A DNA stretch of 40,108 nt from assembly GCA_013054445.1 (NCBI GenBank), contig JAAMPI010000385.1, forward strand, positions 1-40,108. Direction: 5' to 3'. Source of the DNA: Cudoniella acicularis. Taxonomy: Eukaryota > Ascomycota > Leotiomycetes > Helotiales > Helotiaceae. The notes beneath the pieces were generated by a model. That model made no database searches and had not been told where the DNA came from. It worked only from the letters and a program-made list of their open reading frames with translations. How positions within the stretch are numbered: position 1 is the first letter of the stretch; each line of letters begins with the position of its first letter. Positions 19,314 through 31,168 of this stretch are shown here, piece by piece. A program made the translations under genes and the position numbers.

Positions 19314-20831
19314 CTAAAACCCATTCCCCCTCAAAAACCCAAAAACATGCTCATAAGCCTCCTTCGCATTATAATGCAAATTCAACCCATGCCCCGCACC
19401 CTCCAGTACAAACACCTGACTCCCCGCCACATTTGCATTAGGATACAACGCGCCCCTCACGACCTCCGCCTGATTCCCCGGCACCAAACAATTACTCTGA
19501 CAAAACGGCAGATCATTCTCGCCAATAACAACATCAATCGGGCCCGTGAAGAGGGGTGCTGGGGAGACGAAGAAGGAATTGGTGAAGAGCTCGCCGATGG
19601 TGAAGGTTTGCGAGGCGGTGTTAGCGGCAGAGAGGACGTCGGGGCAGAAATCGGGGAAGCGGAAGAAGGCGAATTGGTTGCCGGCTAGGGAGTTGGTTAT
19701 TAGGTAGCCGTTTGGGAGGGTGCTGAAGCGGGAGGGTGTTTTGGTGTTGGCGGGGACGAGGTCGAGGGAGGAGAAGAAGGAGGAGATGCCGGTGGTTTCG
19801 ACGCTGAAGCCTGTTAAGACTGTTGGAGGAGGAGGTTAGTGTGGTGCTTTACTTGAGAGAAGGGAGAAGAAGGAAATGAATTAGGTGATGGGCCTCACTC
19901 GACGTATCTTGGGAGGAGCACAAAAAATCTATTAAAAAAGCGGTTATTCTTACCAGCAGCATCAAGGTCCTTGGGATACTGAGCAGTAATAGCATTTGTG
20001 AGCTCACTGCCAAGTGAGTGCCCAACTCCAACAACATGGGAGAAAGTAGTTGATCCAATAGCGCCAGAGCGGAGCTTAGTGATGAGCTCGTGGGCGATGG
20101 CGACTTGGAGGGGGCTTTGAACGACTTGGATTGGGTCAGGGTGGGAGGAGCTCCCGGTTCCGAGGCGGTCGTAGGAGAAGGTTGTGTAACCGTTCAATGC
20201 CGCGTTGTCGACGTAGCCTGGAGGGTTGAAGTGTAAGTATGAGGGTCTTGAAAGGTGTGAGGAGGAAGGATGAACAGATGCAAAACATATTCTTGAAGAG
20301 CAAATTTTGTCATTCTTCAAATAGTGAGGTGTGTCTGATTAGAAAACCAAGAAAGTAGGAAAACGGGAAATTCTTACTGTAATCAGCGGAATAAAAATCC
20401 CAGTATGACCCATCAAACCCAACTCCATGAGTGAGAAACTGCACCAAAGACGCATTCGGCGCGCCAGAACTCGTAGGGAAGCACAACTTCGAGTTAATAT
20501 TCCACGTCCCGGAGACAGTTGTTCGGGCGCCAATGACTTGCAAGGGCAAGGTGGTATTCACCTGCAGGAATTCGACAACGGTTTCAGTAGCGACGGTTTG
20601 GTTTGCAGGACCCTGGTAGTTGAGATGATAGTTCTGTGCTGACGCGGTAATGGGGATGAGACCTTGGATACAGGTTGCGTGGCCGCCAACTGAGGGGAGA
20701 ATTATCGCATTGTTGAATCCGGATTTGAGGTCGCCGTGGGAATTGTCGCGTTGATGATATGTAGGTATAGAAAATGCGTTGGCAGTTATTATGCTGCTAC
20801 CAGCAACGGCCGCGACGAGAAGGGATTGCAT
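19314..20831 (-). CDS. Secreted alpha/beta hydrolase
   Basis: Three exons, 20831-20378, 20217-19954 and 19819-19314, encode 407 aa. Introns are 160 nt (20377-20218) and 134 nt (19953-19820), long for this window. The N-terminus MQSLLVAAVAGSSIITANA is a signal peptide. The nucleophile elbow is VGVGHSLGSE with Ser219. A likely acid is Asp342 in IDVVIGENDLPF and the catalytic histidine is His383 in EGAGHGLNLH. FLTHGVGFDGSYWDFY is the strand and oxyanion region, and SYDRLGTGSSSHP is the typical segment preceding the cap. Several NxS/T sites (NQT, NTT, NAS) suit a secreted glycoprotein. It resembles fungal hydrolases annotated as AB hydrolase-1; the substrate is not predictable. Splices were chosen to keep the phase (1 and 1) and family blocks continuous. 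Confidence 0.88.
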
Positions 20832-22322
20832 TTTTTTGGTTGTGTGAAGAGAAGAAACTGGTGTATGTTGATGAGGTAGTGAAGAGAAAGAGAAAAAAGA
20901 AGAGGGGAAAACACTCATTTATATCATATCCTCAAAAAATTATACCTCATCTTTAATTGACCACATACCTATACCGGGCTGCGCTAAGGTCGCGGAGTGC
21001 CGGTCCCGAGCTTAAGACGAAGTGGTTTAGTGATGGTACGAGAAGAATGCCGCACTAGGTAAAGTGAGATTGAAAAGCAAAAGTTGTAGTGGTATAATGG
21101 TACGTTATTCTTAATTCTGATGAAGTATTTGAAATAAGCCCTAGTTGTGTCTTACGTAGCGCACTTGGCAAGCGATACGTCTAGGGGGCTGGTCGGCGAT
21201 GGCTCGGGCTTTAAATACATGTGTAAATACTGAATTCGTGTTGCTGACTTAGGCTCCCAACACATAAATACTGAATTGGGCTTCATCTGAAACCAATACG
21301 GTGTACGTTTTTACCTATTACACTGTACAACTATATACTCAAATGTGTACGATAATTCATTGGCTTTTGAAGAGGTTTTTCTTTCCAAAATCTTCTCAAG
21401 CAATAGAAATTTATGAAACGTAGGGGCATCAATTTCATATTATTATTAAAACTCGTTAGAAAATATTATTATTCTCATACACATTCATTTACACGTTACA
21501 TGCGTTCGCCACTGAGCGCGATGTACAAGTACTTAGTGATCGTTATGCAGCTCACTTAGTGCAGTGATTGGCTCAATCATTAGATCTTCGGCACGTGGAG
21601 CCGAAAACGAAGTTCTTTTTTACCAATAAAGAGCCCTGTCCACTTACCTGTCTTGTTCTTGACACTCTCTCGGGTCTAGCTACTCGCTCTTATTGCCCGT
21701 AATTTGTTGGTCGAAGCTGTACGAGCCAATAGAATAGAGTGCTTTACCGAACCTCGGGGCCGAACACCTTATTTTCTTTTACTTCCTCCATACCCATTTA
21801 AGAGCCCTGTCTTCTTACCACTCTTACTTCTTGACGCTCTGCATCCTGCTCCTCGGGCCTCGCTAATCGCTCTTACAACCAATAATTTGTTCGTTAATTG
21901 TTACGAGCTGACAGATTTAAGTGTTGTCCGGAGGTCCCGGCACAAATTAATACAAATACCGACCACTAGTCGCAGGGAATAACATCATAGAGCGCCGCAG
22001 TTGCTATGCTAGCACTGCCAGCTGCGCACAAGGAAAAAAATAAGCCGCTGTAAGATTATTTGACAAGTCTGTATTTGCATTGTCTGATGCCGCAACATCC
22101 GTAACCATTCAGAGTACTAGAGGAGAAAGACTCGGAGGTTCGGAGAGTCACTACACCCCGCAAAGTGAAGGTTGGAGCAAAGCCACTTGGCTAGTTATTG
22201 AACGAGAAAGAGTGCCATTTGACAAATAAATGCAAAACGTGCCCGTCGTGATCGCAGCTCGCAACACGAGCCAAGGTGTAAACCCAATTTCATTCCAATC
22301 ATTAATATCAATACAAGGTATT
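20832..22322. other. Intergenic region with diverged tandem duplication
   Basis: It spans from the hydrolase promoter to the 3' end of swc5. No gene is recognised. Around 21080-21130 there is a sequence resembling the 5' half of a tRNA (GTAGTGGTATAATGG) without a matching T arm. 21300-21480 is AT-rich. The duplication at 21601-21945 is listed separately. Confidence 0.45.
21601..21945 (+). repeat. Diverged tandem duplication, unit about 170 bp
   Basis: Two head-to-tail copies are visible by shared landmarks in the same order. GCCGAA is followed by AAGAGCCCTGTC (21630 and 21801), then CTTGACRCTCT, CTCGGGYCT, CGCTCTTA, AATTTGTT, and TACGAGC (about 21719 and 21902). The offset is about 171 bp early and somewhat larger later, showing indels. 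Identity is moderate, so the duplication is old or has been mutated. No coding function is apparent; it could be a promoter-region repeat or a fragment of a larger element. Confidence 0.6.
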
Positions 22323-23425
22323 TCACAACACCACACCCCTCGCCCTCCTTGTTTCCTCTTCCTTCTTTTGCTCCACTCTGGCCAAGAATTCCTGTCTCGC
22401 CTTATACGCACCCTTTGACTTGCCAGCCGCATCTAACTCATCCGCAATTCCCTCTTTATCCACAAAGCCCGCCCAATCCATCGCGCTCTTCTCGACCGTA
22501 TTCAGCTTCTTCTCCTTGCCTGTTCCAAGCACGCCGATACCACCTTCTCCTGGCTTCCTCACCCCGAAATGTAGATCTGTTCTTTGAGGTAGGTTTTCTA
22601 TTACTGGCTCGAAGATTGATCGTCGAGCTTTTTTGAGAGGTCGTTTGGGCTTCGTGAATGGGGACGAGGGTGACGTGTCTGCGGATGGGATATCCGAGGT
22701 CTTTTGGGCGGAAAGGAAAAGTTTGGCTTCTGCGGAATGTCGGGGGACAAGCCTCTGTTCTATATGGACTTTGCCTGCGAAGTTGTAGGTTCGCTTGATC
22801 AGGACCATGCCTGTGTCTTCATCTGGTTCTTTGGCCTCGTTCAAAGGAGCAGCGGGTTTTGTACGATTGAATTCTGGGCTCTGAGAGCTTCGAGGGGAGG
22901 TGGCAGATTTAGTAGTGGGGTTCGTGGTTGGAGTTATTGGTTTGCCGGATATCATGTTTGCCCAGAGAGCATCAACATCAACTGTTGCTTTGCTGGTATC
23001 GACTAGAGCAGTTTTTTTCTCTACTTTCCTGAAGATCTCGAGTTAGCATCGTAGGGCTTCCTACCAAAGGAATAGACATACTCTGCTGCTCGCATACTCC
23101 TCGTCTTGACCAACCCACCCTCTCCCCCTTCATCATCCAGATCCCCATCTTTGTCCTTCCCCTTCTTCCCCCTTTTCTTCTGCTTCTTCAACCCCCTCTC
23201 GATGATTGCCTCATCTCCAGAATTCTCAAATCCCGCATCTTCAGCTTCCTCATCTGTTCCCCGTTTCCGTTTCGCAGACAGCGCTGGTTTCGCGGCTTTC
23301 ACCTCCTCTTCTGCTTCATTATCGGACGACTCCTCATCGTCTTTAGCTGGAACAGCATCGGGCGCAAAGTCCGAGTCTTCCTCGGAAGCGTATTCTTCGT
23401 CGTCAAGTATGAGTTCGGGCGGCAT
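22323..23425 (-). CDS. swc5: SWR1 chromatin-remodelling complex subunit Swc5 (BCNT/CFDP1 family)
   Basis: Exons 23425-23082 and 23028-22323, with a 53-nt intron (CTAAC branch), encode 349 aa. The N-terminus is highly acidic (DDEEYASEEDSDFAPD and further runs), followed by basic clusters typical of histone-binding Swc5. The C-terminal about 80 residues are the BCNT-C domain: KSAMDWAGFVDKEGIADEL, then KSKGAYKARQEFLARVEQKK, ending RARGVVL. The conserved DWAGF(V)DKEG signature makes the family assignment secure. Swc5 supports exchange of H2A for H2A.Z by SWR1 in the nucleus. The central part is Ser/Pro/Thr-rich and poorly conserved. Start chosen at MPPELILDDEEY, which matches the acidic start of homologues. 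Confidence 0.93.
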
Positions 23426-24056
23426 GTCTAATAAGTTGTGTGTTGATTTGCCTCAGCTGTTCAAAGAAATTCTTTGGCTGGGTTTACGCGACGGATGGCG
23501 AGGCTGACCACTCACGCGTGGCATCCACCAGATCTGCGGACATGGATTAGGTAAGGCTCCGACGCTGCACCCCACGGCCAAGCCATCATGAATTTATTTG
23601 AGATTTATTCAGCCGCTATTGTCATTGAGCGTTTGAGCGGTGTGCCATCTCCCCTTCTGCTTGCATTTGCACTGAGCGCTCGTGTCAGATACGTCTATGT
23701 GCATTATATAATGCGCGTCTCGCAAGCTGGAAGTCCTTGGGCAAAAGTTATCCTTCGGTCGTTGCTAGCTTGTCAGACCTCAGTCTCAAGATATCACCGT
23801 TTCCGCTCCGCCCTCTGCTGTTCTAGGGGTTCAGGCCTCAATTGAGATCAGCACTGGCTTGTCGTCATGGCGTGCCAAGCGACCTTTGACAGTGCGTCAG
23901 ATTGATTCAGGGTTTAGGACCTCATTAAGTTTAACATTTGCTAAGGGTCACAGAATGGGGGCTTTACCCCAGATCTTCATTCTTGCCGTATCAATACGAG
24001 ACGAAGTGTCCCACACAAGTGTACGCCCACAAGAGTGTTTCGCCTGAATTTAGAAA
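23426..24056. other. Promoter region of swc5 and spacer
   Basis: No convincing gene. Frames at 23588-23845 and 23859-24192 on the plus strand have no domain. The first part must contain the swc5 promoter. Confidence 0.4.
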
Positions 24057-24251
24057 TTATTGGAGTCTCCTGACCAGCCGAGAGATTGTGAGAGTCATTG
24101 TGAATTTGGGAGAGGGTGTCGCGGCACGGCACCACTTTCGTGTTGGTCTCGGGAAAGCAATTGTATCCGTGCAATGGTTTTTTGCTACTTGAGCTGCTGC
24201 CGGCAGCGCGGCCAGCAAAACGAGGGTTGTGATCCATGGTGCTGCGTGCAT
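24057..24251 (-). CDS. Possible small secreted protein (64 aa), low confidence
   Basis: The frame from the ATG at 24251 starts MHAAPWITTLVLLAALPAAA, a convincing signal-peptide shape (short polar start, hydrophobic core, Ala-rich cleavage region), and ends after 64 residues with two cysteines in the mature part. The remaining sequence shows no family. An overlapping frame on the same strand from 24237 contains other cysteines, so an unseen intron switching frames is possible. No strong promoter signal. It may be chance. Confidence 0.25.
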   Translation of the reverse strand: MHAAPWITTLVLLAALPAAAQVAKNHCTDTIAFPRPTRKWCRAATPSPKFTMTLTISRLVRRLQ

Positions 24252-27200
24252 TTGCCTTGCAGAAGCAAAGGCTGGAGGGGCGGTGTTTATGTATGTACAG
24301 TATGTTGGAGAACGACCGTGAGGGGTAGAATGTGGAAGGAGGCTCGTGATATCAGGGACCTGGCGGACCGGCCAAGCAAAAGGGGTGGCCGATTGAGGGG
24401 TTTACTCCGTACGAGGCCACACCGGGGAACAGCCAATATGGATGAAAGCGCGCATAGACTGGCCGCCTATTGGCTAGAAGATCTGAATTAAGATCGCCAA
24501 GCAATTCGTCATGCTGCACCACAGGATGATTTTGTCGATTTGGTTCGGCGCGAACAAAACTCTGGGAAACAAGCGTCCTCTCGCGTTGGGCCAAACAAAG
24601 CTGGACCCGGAACGCTGGAGTCTGTTAGCATTTTTGGGACTGAAATAGTGAAGCATGGCAGGAGGCGAGTCGTGATCTTCAATTGGCTGTCGATACCATG
24701 TTGTGAACTCGACATGCCAACTTCCAATCGTGCCCAATTGGCAGGCTGAGGAATTTCGGTGGAGAGTAAGAATTCATGCGAGGCGGAAAATGACATGTCG
24801 GATTCGCAGAGCACATATATATGGAAAAGGGTGTCCTGCGTTATAGATAACTTATACATCCCCCATACAGATAACACACGGGTGCATCTGGCCCGCCACA
24901 AAAATTTAGGGAGAGTCCGGTGTTTAGACGCTGGTAGTTGCTTCTGTGTCAACAACCACCATGTCCCACAAGGCTGCACTGGAGCCGAGAGGATTTCTTC
25001 CCGATAGCTCAGAGTCTGAATTTGGTCCACGAGTCGGGATGTAGAAATCTGGGGCGAACAAGCCCCAGGGAGCCTGTGGAACTCATGGTGATCTGTATGA
25101 TGAGCAGCAGCATTGCCGTTTCATGAACAACAGGCTGAATCCTTGTACCTTCTAGAAAGCTTCAAAGAACAACACACATTTAGCTTTTGCTGGACATTGT
25201 GGTCACTGAAAAACAACATGAGATGGTGAGATGATACCATGGTGGGATCTGGAAGAAACTGGTACTGTGGCACATTTTTTAAGATTGCACCCTGTTGGAT
25301 CTTGTGTCACTTGAACTTCCTTTTTTGCGGCTCCACCACGAACGTCGATGATGTGTAGATTGTAGGACCATGCCTTCAAGACACATTACGAAGGCCTCTG
25401 TCAGTGCAATTGGGCATCTTGCTAGGTCTTACGACGGCATGTACTGTAACCGCCATCGTGGGCTCTGATGCTGCTGGTTATCTAACACGAGATCATGTGT
25501 ACCTACAACTACTTGGAGGTGGAGTCGAAGTGAGAACCGTTCGCTCGGGTTGGAGGCCGTCATAGCGACTTCAGACTTGGCCGAGGCTGTCACCACCATG
25601 CATAGTTATCGCTGTGAGATGCAGTGGTATGGCCTTGGGTGTGCTGCGCTGCTGCTGTGTTCTTGCAGTTGGTGAAGGACTTGCAGGAGGACTGATGCTC
25701 TCGAGTCTTGTGGAATATCTCGCCAGCTGGCCGCAGGATATTATCAAATTTAATGTAGGTTGGTACATGTACAAGCGTGAAAAGGCGCCTGGATGTGGCA
25801 CAGGCAGAGACAGCGCCATGCATGAAAGACTTGGAGCTAGGACATTTCCTCTCAATCAGCCGCCATTGGCGAGGGGGGAGCGGAAAGTATATGCATGTCT
25901 CGCCGTCTCATCAGTTGGAATTCTTGAAGATACTTGCTAATAATTGGGGACCTCGAGGCTCTGGAGTCTCACTGATACCTCTGGGGCTGGCTCATGAATC
26001 TTCACATGAAGGAGCGCTCACCCGCAAAACTCAGATGAGAACTCATATGAAAACCATTGCGGGACACTGGACCAGTAGCAGGCCCATCTGTGGGCTCCCG
26101 AGTCGCAGCCTGCCGTGTTCATGGTCAGGCTCGAACTTCGAAGAGGCCGGCGACGGTTGAACATGGAGTTGTGGAGCTGCTGAGGGTTGGAGGCATGGAG
26201 CAGAGTCTGTCGAGGGGTTATTACTCCTTAGAAATGCCGATATAAAAGCTTTGCGAATCTGCAATGCTGCTGGCCATTTGAGGCCTACACGCGTCTCACT
26301 TGGGAAACGTTTCAGAAGCTGACGGCCAGCTTGGCAGTTGACAGCCTCGCACAGGGAAGCCCTTCTGACGTCTACCATTCAGAGGGCTTCAGATGGCGAA
26401 TGTCCCAGGGATGGCCGTCATGGGCTGGCGGGCTTCGGCTGCTCTGAGCCATCTGCATCGCGACATGGGGGCTGCTGCAACGCGCTGCGGGTCTATGAAG
26501 CATTGTTGACTGCCAGCGAGTCGGGCTGTTGAAGTGCCTCGCGCCCAGGAGGGAGACGGGCTGCTGGATGCGAAGCGGTACGAGGGACGAGGGACGAGGC
26601 GCGAAGGAGGAGTCTCCTGAAAGGTACATAGCCAGCAGGTTGACAGATGAGTGTATGGCCGTCCTCGACTCCTCGTAGGCTCGTCCCCGACCATGCCGCT
26701 GGAGGGCCATCCTCCTCGGCGCGCACAGCAAGATTGCAGCATTGAGGTTGTGGCGAATGCAGGAGCCGCGGTGTGAACAGTGCTCCGTACCTGATGTGAA
26801 CCTGTCTGAATCTGAAATGCCCTGGGCCGTGAGCATCTGAGATAGAAGTGGGTGCTTCTTAAAATAAGCTCCTCTCAAATACGGTGTATACGCACTGTAG
26901 TCGGAGTCTTGGCGTACGGGAATTTGGGGTTGGCCTGTTGTAGAAAATCACAGAGAACTCAGGAATCAGGACACATTGAAGGCTCGTCCGGTCTCTGATA
27001 GCCTCGTCCTGTCTGTCTGTCTGATTGTCTCCCTGAACTCCCTCCCCTGCTGTGCCCATTACTTCGTACCTGGCCATCCTTCCCCCGGAGCTCTAACCGA
27101 GGAGTGTCCATGTAGTGAGAACTCAGTAGTGGGTCGTGACGCAGTGAGGGCGTGCTATTGCAATTGCAATTCCCTTTGCTCCTTGACGCGGGCAGAACTG

Positions 27201-28335
27201 AATCAACTGGTTTCCATCCATCTCAGACGCCCGTCCTCACAGCATTTTCCGCACTGATGGCATGATGTACTCTCGCCGATGATGCCCAGCTGCAGCGCTG
27301 CCCCTCTCTGCCACAGTCGCTCAAAGTGTGGGTGGAGCTGCCAGCCTATTTGCTTGCGCTCGTAGGCTCTTTTCGTAAGCTCGTTCAACTCGTTGCCCCC
27401 TAAGTGGTGCTGCTAGCGCGCCTAGACCCACGCCTAACTGCCTTGAGCTCTTACCTAGCCAAGCACCGGTGGACTGCAAGCAAGCACCGCAAGCCGACCC
27501 AAAGCTCAGTCCTACGCTGGGAAATCTACTCCGTATTCACCTCCTTCGAATTCTTTCCAACCCTCATCCTCTCCCAACCTAGGCTTTGTCTCCATCATCG
27601 CTGTTGAGGACATCCGCCATCAATCCACGTCTGCCCCGTCCGCCGCAGAATTTCTTCTTTTTCTTCTCGTCGTTTGTTTGTCATTCCGTCTTTCGTTCTC
27701 TCGCCGTGCTGTCACCACTCTTCCGCGAGCATTCCTGGCTCCATTCTCACAACACTCGCTTCTCCTGAAGCTGACCCCCGACGAATCCGCCAGAGGAGCT
27801 TGTTTCAACACAATCACTCGTGAGGTTTGCAGCCTTTCTCTCCTTCTCTCCTCCTCGTTTTTGCCTGTTTTGCTCATCGTGCGTCGTGGTAGATTCTCCA
27901 GCAACTCGGGGCCCACGGTAATAGTGTGCTCTGCCGGACGCGAACGAGTTCAACCCCATCCTCTTCCTGGCCGCCGGCGTCCTTCTTCGATTCGGTCTTT
28001 GTGTCAACCGTTAACTCGCGTTGAATTCAAAATTACCCTCTTCATAATACTTGCTGTTTGTCGGAAATCTTTTAATTGAAGGTTCGTACTGTTAAGCTGC
28101 TTCCAGCAACGCGCTTGGGATATCTTTTGATCCGTCTCGTTAAAATCAACATCACGTTCCAAAACACAGCACATCTATCTGACCACATTCTCGATCAATA
28201 TACTAACCGTGAATCCGTCGCAGATTTCCTCCCTTCTATTCCGTCTCTCCCCGACAACGTCACGAATGAAACCGGAAGTCTCACAATAAAGGGCTTTTTG
28301 CTTTTCCAGACTTAAATACTTTGCAAAGCTGCAGC
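24252..28335. other. Long gene-free interval upstream of the Bni4-like gene
   Basis: About 4.1 kb of mixed, not AT-rich, DNA with many overlapping frames on both strands (for example 24509-25030, 26372-26878, 25777-26160), none with recognisable domains. Visible details are a TATA-like ATATATATGG near 24815, short tandem GGGACGA repeats at about 26580-26600, a small TGTC microsatellite at about 27007, and a strongly pyrimidine-rich tract at about 27640-27870. The last 700 bp probably form the 5' leader of the downstream gene. Transcribed non-coding RNA is possible but not shown. Confidence 0.45.
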
Positions 28336-31168
28336 ATGGCCGCTCTCGTACAATCATACCCCCAACAGTCCAGCACCGTCACCATGCTTCAAACTCGCCC
28401 TTCTTCTGCCTCCGGCATCCTCCAGACTTCCTCGCAGAGCCAGTCCCACCAATATCCCACCAATTCATCTCCGATGCAACGAAACAGTTTCCATGGCATG
28501 AACAATGGGATGGGAGTATCAAGCTATCGTGGACATACGTCTGTTGCACCAATTGCTCCATATGCTTTCACCAGCACACCCAGTCTTGCTACGCCGGGTC
28601 AGCGGACGCCAAGCGGGTCACATATTCGAGCAGAGCAGAGAACTTCTTCAGCGCCCATAGTACCAACATTTCAACAGGGCGAATCTGGAGCCAATGCTCC
28701 CCGATCTCGCTATCCTGCAGCAGCTTCAGTGTCTACAACTTCTTCGTCGAGCTCTTCGGACCTTTCATCCTTGAGCCAGAAGTCAGGTTCTAGGGATGAT
28801 TCAGCGATTATTGGTACGGCACGTATTGTCTCTGGAGCCCCTAGGCCTCAGTCTACAATCATATCATCCTCGGGTCTGAATCTTGCACCGCCGAACACTT
28901 CATCCCCAGCAAAACCTGCACCAGATCGGTATCGTCGACCAAATAATCGTCGAGTCGAATCTTCCAGCACAAGCTCACAAACTACTTCACACTCGACCTC
29001 TGCCTCAACCTCCTCGTTGCCAAATGTTATGCAATTTTATAGCAGCAGCGCTCAGAAGCCAGCATCTGCGTCTACAACGTCAAGCCTGGACCTACATATG
29101 CCAGCGTTCTCAAGACAAAGCACTGGAACATCGCTGGCACTCGGTGTTGCAGCTGATGACATTCAATTGAACCGAAACGCTTCCCAAGAGCAGGCAAAAA
29201 GATACCGTCGGCGAAGTATTCATACCATTGATGCCGGTGATTATGGTTATGGTGGAGTGGATCCTGCATCGGCAGGATTCCTGCAGCAAGGATCGAGGCA
29301 GAGCAGCAGTGCTAACGGCAGGATTGACTACCAGCAGCATCCTCTGCGTAGTTCCCCTATCGTGACTGTACGACCAGCTTCATCCCATGGGCGAAATGGT
29401 AGCAGCGAAAGTGTCAACTCAACTCGTAGCAGTCATCGTTCCCGACCAAGTTCTGTGAGTAAATCCTCGGTCCTCCACGACGCATTCTTGTTTAAGATAC
29501 ACTCACCGTACACATTTTATCCCTCACCCAATTAAATTCCATTTCCGCTCATCTCGCTAATGTGCTAATGATTCTAGGCCAACAAGCGAGAGCCAAGCGT
29601 ATCGGTGGCAGCGACAAACCCCACCCAATCTTCATCTCCTGTTGCGCCAAATACGCTGGCGGCCGAGCCAACTTCTCTTAAACATGACGCTCCCAAGCTT
29701 GTAAATATACCTCCTCGTGCTTCCTCCTCCGATGCAGCAAAACGAACTGCCAATCCGTCGCCTTTGTCACAGCCGATGACAATGAGTTCCGAGTCCGCTA
29801 CACCGGCCTCGAAAGACTCGTTCGCATCGGCGGTAAACGCGGCTCTTCAGCAGCCATCCAAACCAACATATGCGCAGGTCGCTCATGGCGCAAACGCTGG
29901 AAGCCCTGCCGCGAAGCAACTGGCAGCATTGAACGAGAAAGAAGGAAAGAAGAGCAAAACGTCACGATTGCGACGAGCCTTCTCATTTGGTAGTGCGGCA
30001 GAACTCCGAAAAGCCTCAGCAGAGAACAGCGCTGCGAACAATGCAGCATCAGCTCTCGATCGGTCAAAGCTCCGAAAGGAAAAATACCAAGAAGAGCAAG
30101 ATGCAGAACAAGCTAGAATCGCTGAGCGCCAGGAGGCTGGCGGCATCGGATCTGGGATTTACTCTGGGCAGGGCAATTTCTTCAGTGGATCGACCGATAA
30201 CCTATCTATCTCATCGACTGCATCATCCGCCTCTGTTATGATTCGAAAGATGGGCAAGGGAATGAAAAAGTCTACACGTTCTCTTGTAGGGCTATTTCGA
30301 CCCAAATCTGTTATCGGTGTACCTGCAGCCGATTCTGCTCTACCACAAGTCAGCCAGGCTCAAGTATCAATGGTTACAGTTGAGGCTGAACGAGAAAAGG
30401 TTAACGTCAACGCAAATCCCCACGACCAAGCTGGAGGTGGTACCGGTTATCCTAGGCTGGAGAGAAACTCTCTGGATGCTGCCAATACAGCCATAATTGT
30501 TCCTGATCGTTTGGGGAGCTCTTCAACTGACAATTCTGGAGCTAGACGGAGCATTGTCGGTGGAGAGAAGGAACGAGCTGAGGTCCTCGCCGCCGTGAAG
30601 AAAGGCATTCTTAAGCGTAAGTCTCTATCTACTTTTCGTCCGATAAGCTTTTTAACCCTAAGCAGGCACTGGCGCAGACTCTGGCAGTTCTTCTCCTGTG
30701 ATAAAACCACTCGACCCAAAGGTTCCTAACTTTCAGTTGCCTCAAATCCCTCATGTCAACGATTCGCCAAATTCATCTGCCCCATCCACGCCAAATGATG
30801 AGCAACAAGGCCACCGAAGAACCGGATCTGTGACTTTAGGGGGTGAGGATTATTTCATGTCTGCACTACGCTTCCGGAGTGATTCGAAGAGCGTCCCAAA
30901 TACCCCACAGGGTACAGCCAAACGCAATGCTACCTTCAGCCCCCGTATTCAATTCCACGACACATGGCCTAGCGGTGAGTATGATCGCCGAGGAGAAATT
31001 GCTACTTGCAATCGTCTCACTCCCATGCTCGCTCAACAAATCAAAGAAGAACTAAACACTTTCAAGATGGTAATTAGCACCGTGCATTTCACACGAATTT
31101 TTGCTAACAAATTAAAACAGGAGATGGAGGTACACGAGAACTCGAAGATCTACACACACTTCTTCTAA
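28336..31168 (+). CDS. bni4: Bni4-like PP1-targeting protein (septin/bud-neck scaffold family)
   Basis: Four exons, 28336-29454, 29578-30616, 30666-31069 and 31121-31168, encode 869 aa; introns are 123, 49 and 51 nt. Most of the protein is disordered, rich in Ser, Thr, Pro, Gln and Ala, with poly-Ser runs (about residue 135-145) and a coiled, charged patch (LRKEKYQEEQDAEQARIAER). The C-terminal block SPRIQFHDTW, EYDRRGEIATCNRLTP, LAQQIKEELNTFKMEMEVHE and final THFF matches what I recall of the yeast Bni4 C-terminus, which recruits the PP1 phosphatase Glc7 and ties chitin synthase to septins at the neck. The PP1-docking RVxF position reads NATF here. The short last exon carries the conserved tail, which supports the splice. 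Related yeast proteins share this tail, so the precise orthologue is somewhat uncertain. Confidence 0.82.

Noticed and set aside
21080..21150. tRNA gene suggested by GTAGTGGTATAATGG
   Set aside because: It resembles a tRNA 5' half, but no B box, T arm or closing acceptor stem follows at a suitable distance.
24509..25030. 173-codon minus-strand frame
   Set aside because: No recognisable domain, no clear promoter, and competing frames on the other strand.
26372..26878. 168-codon minus-strand frame in the Bni4-like upstream region
   Set aside because: Several overlapping frames are open on both strands here because of higher GC; no domain or splice structure supports any one of them.
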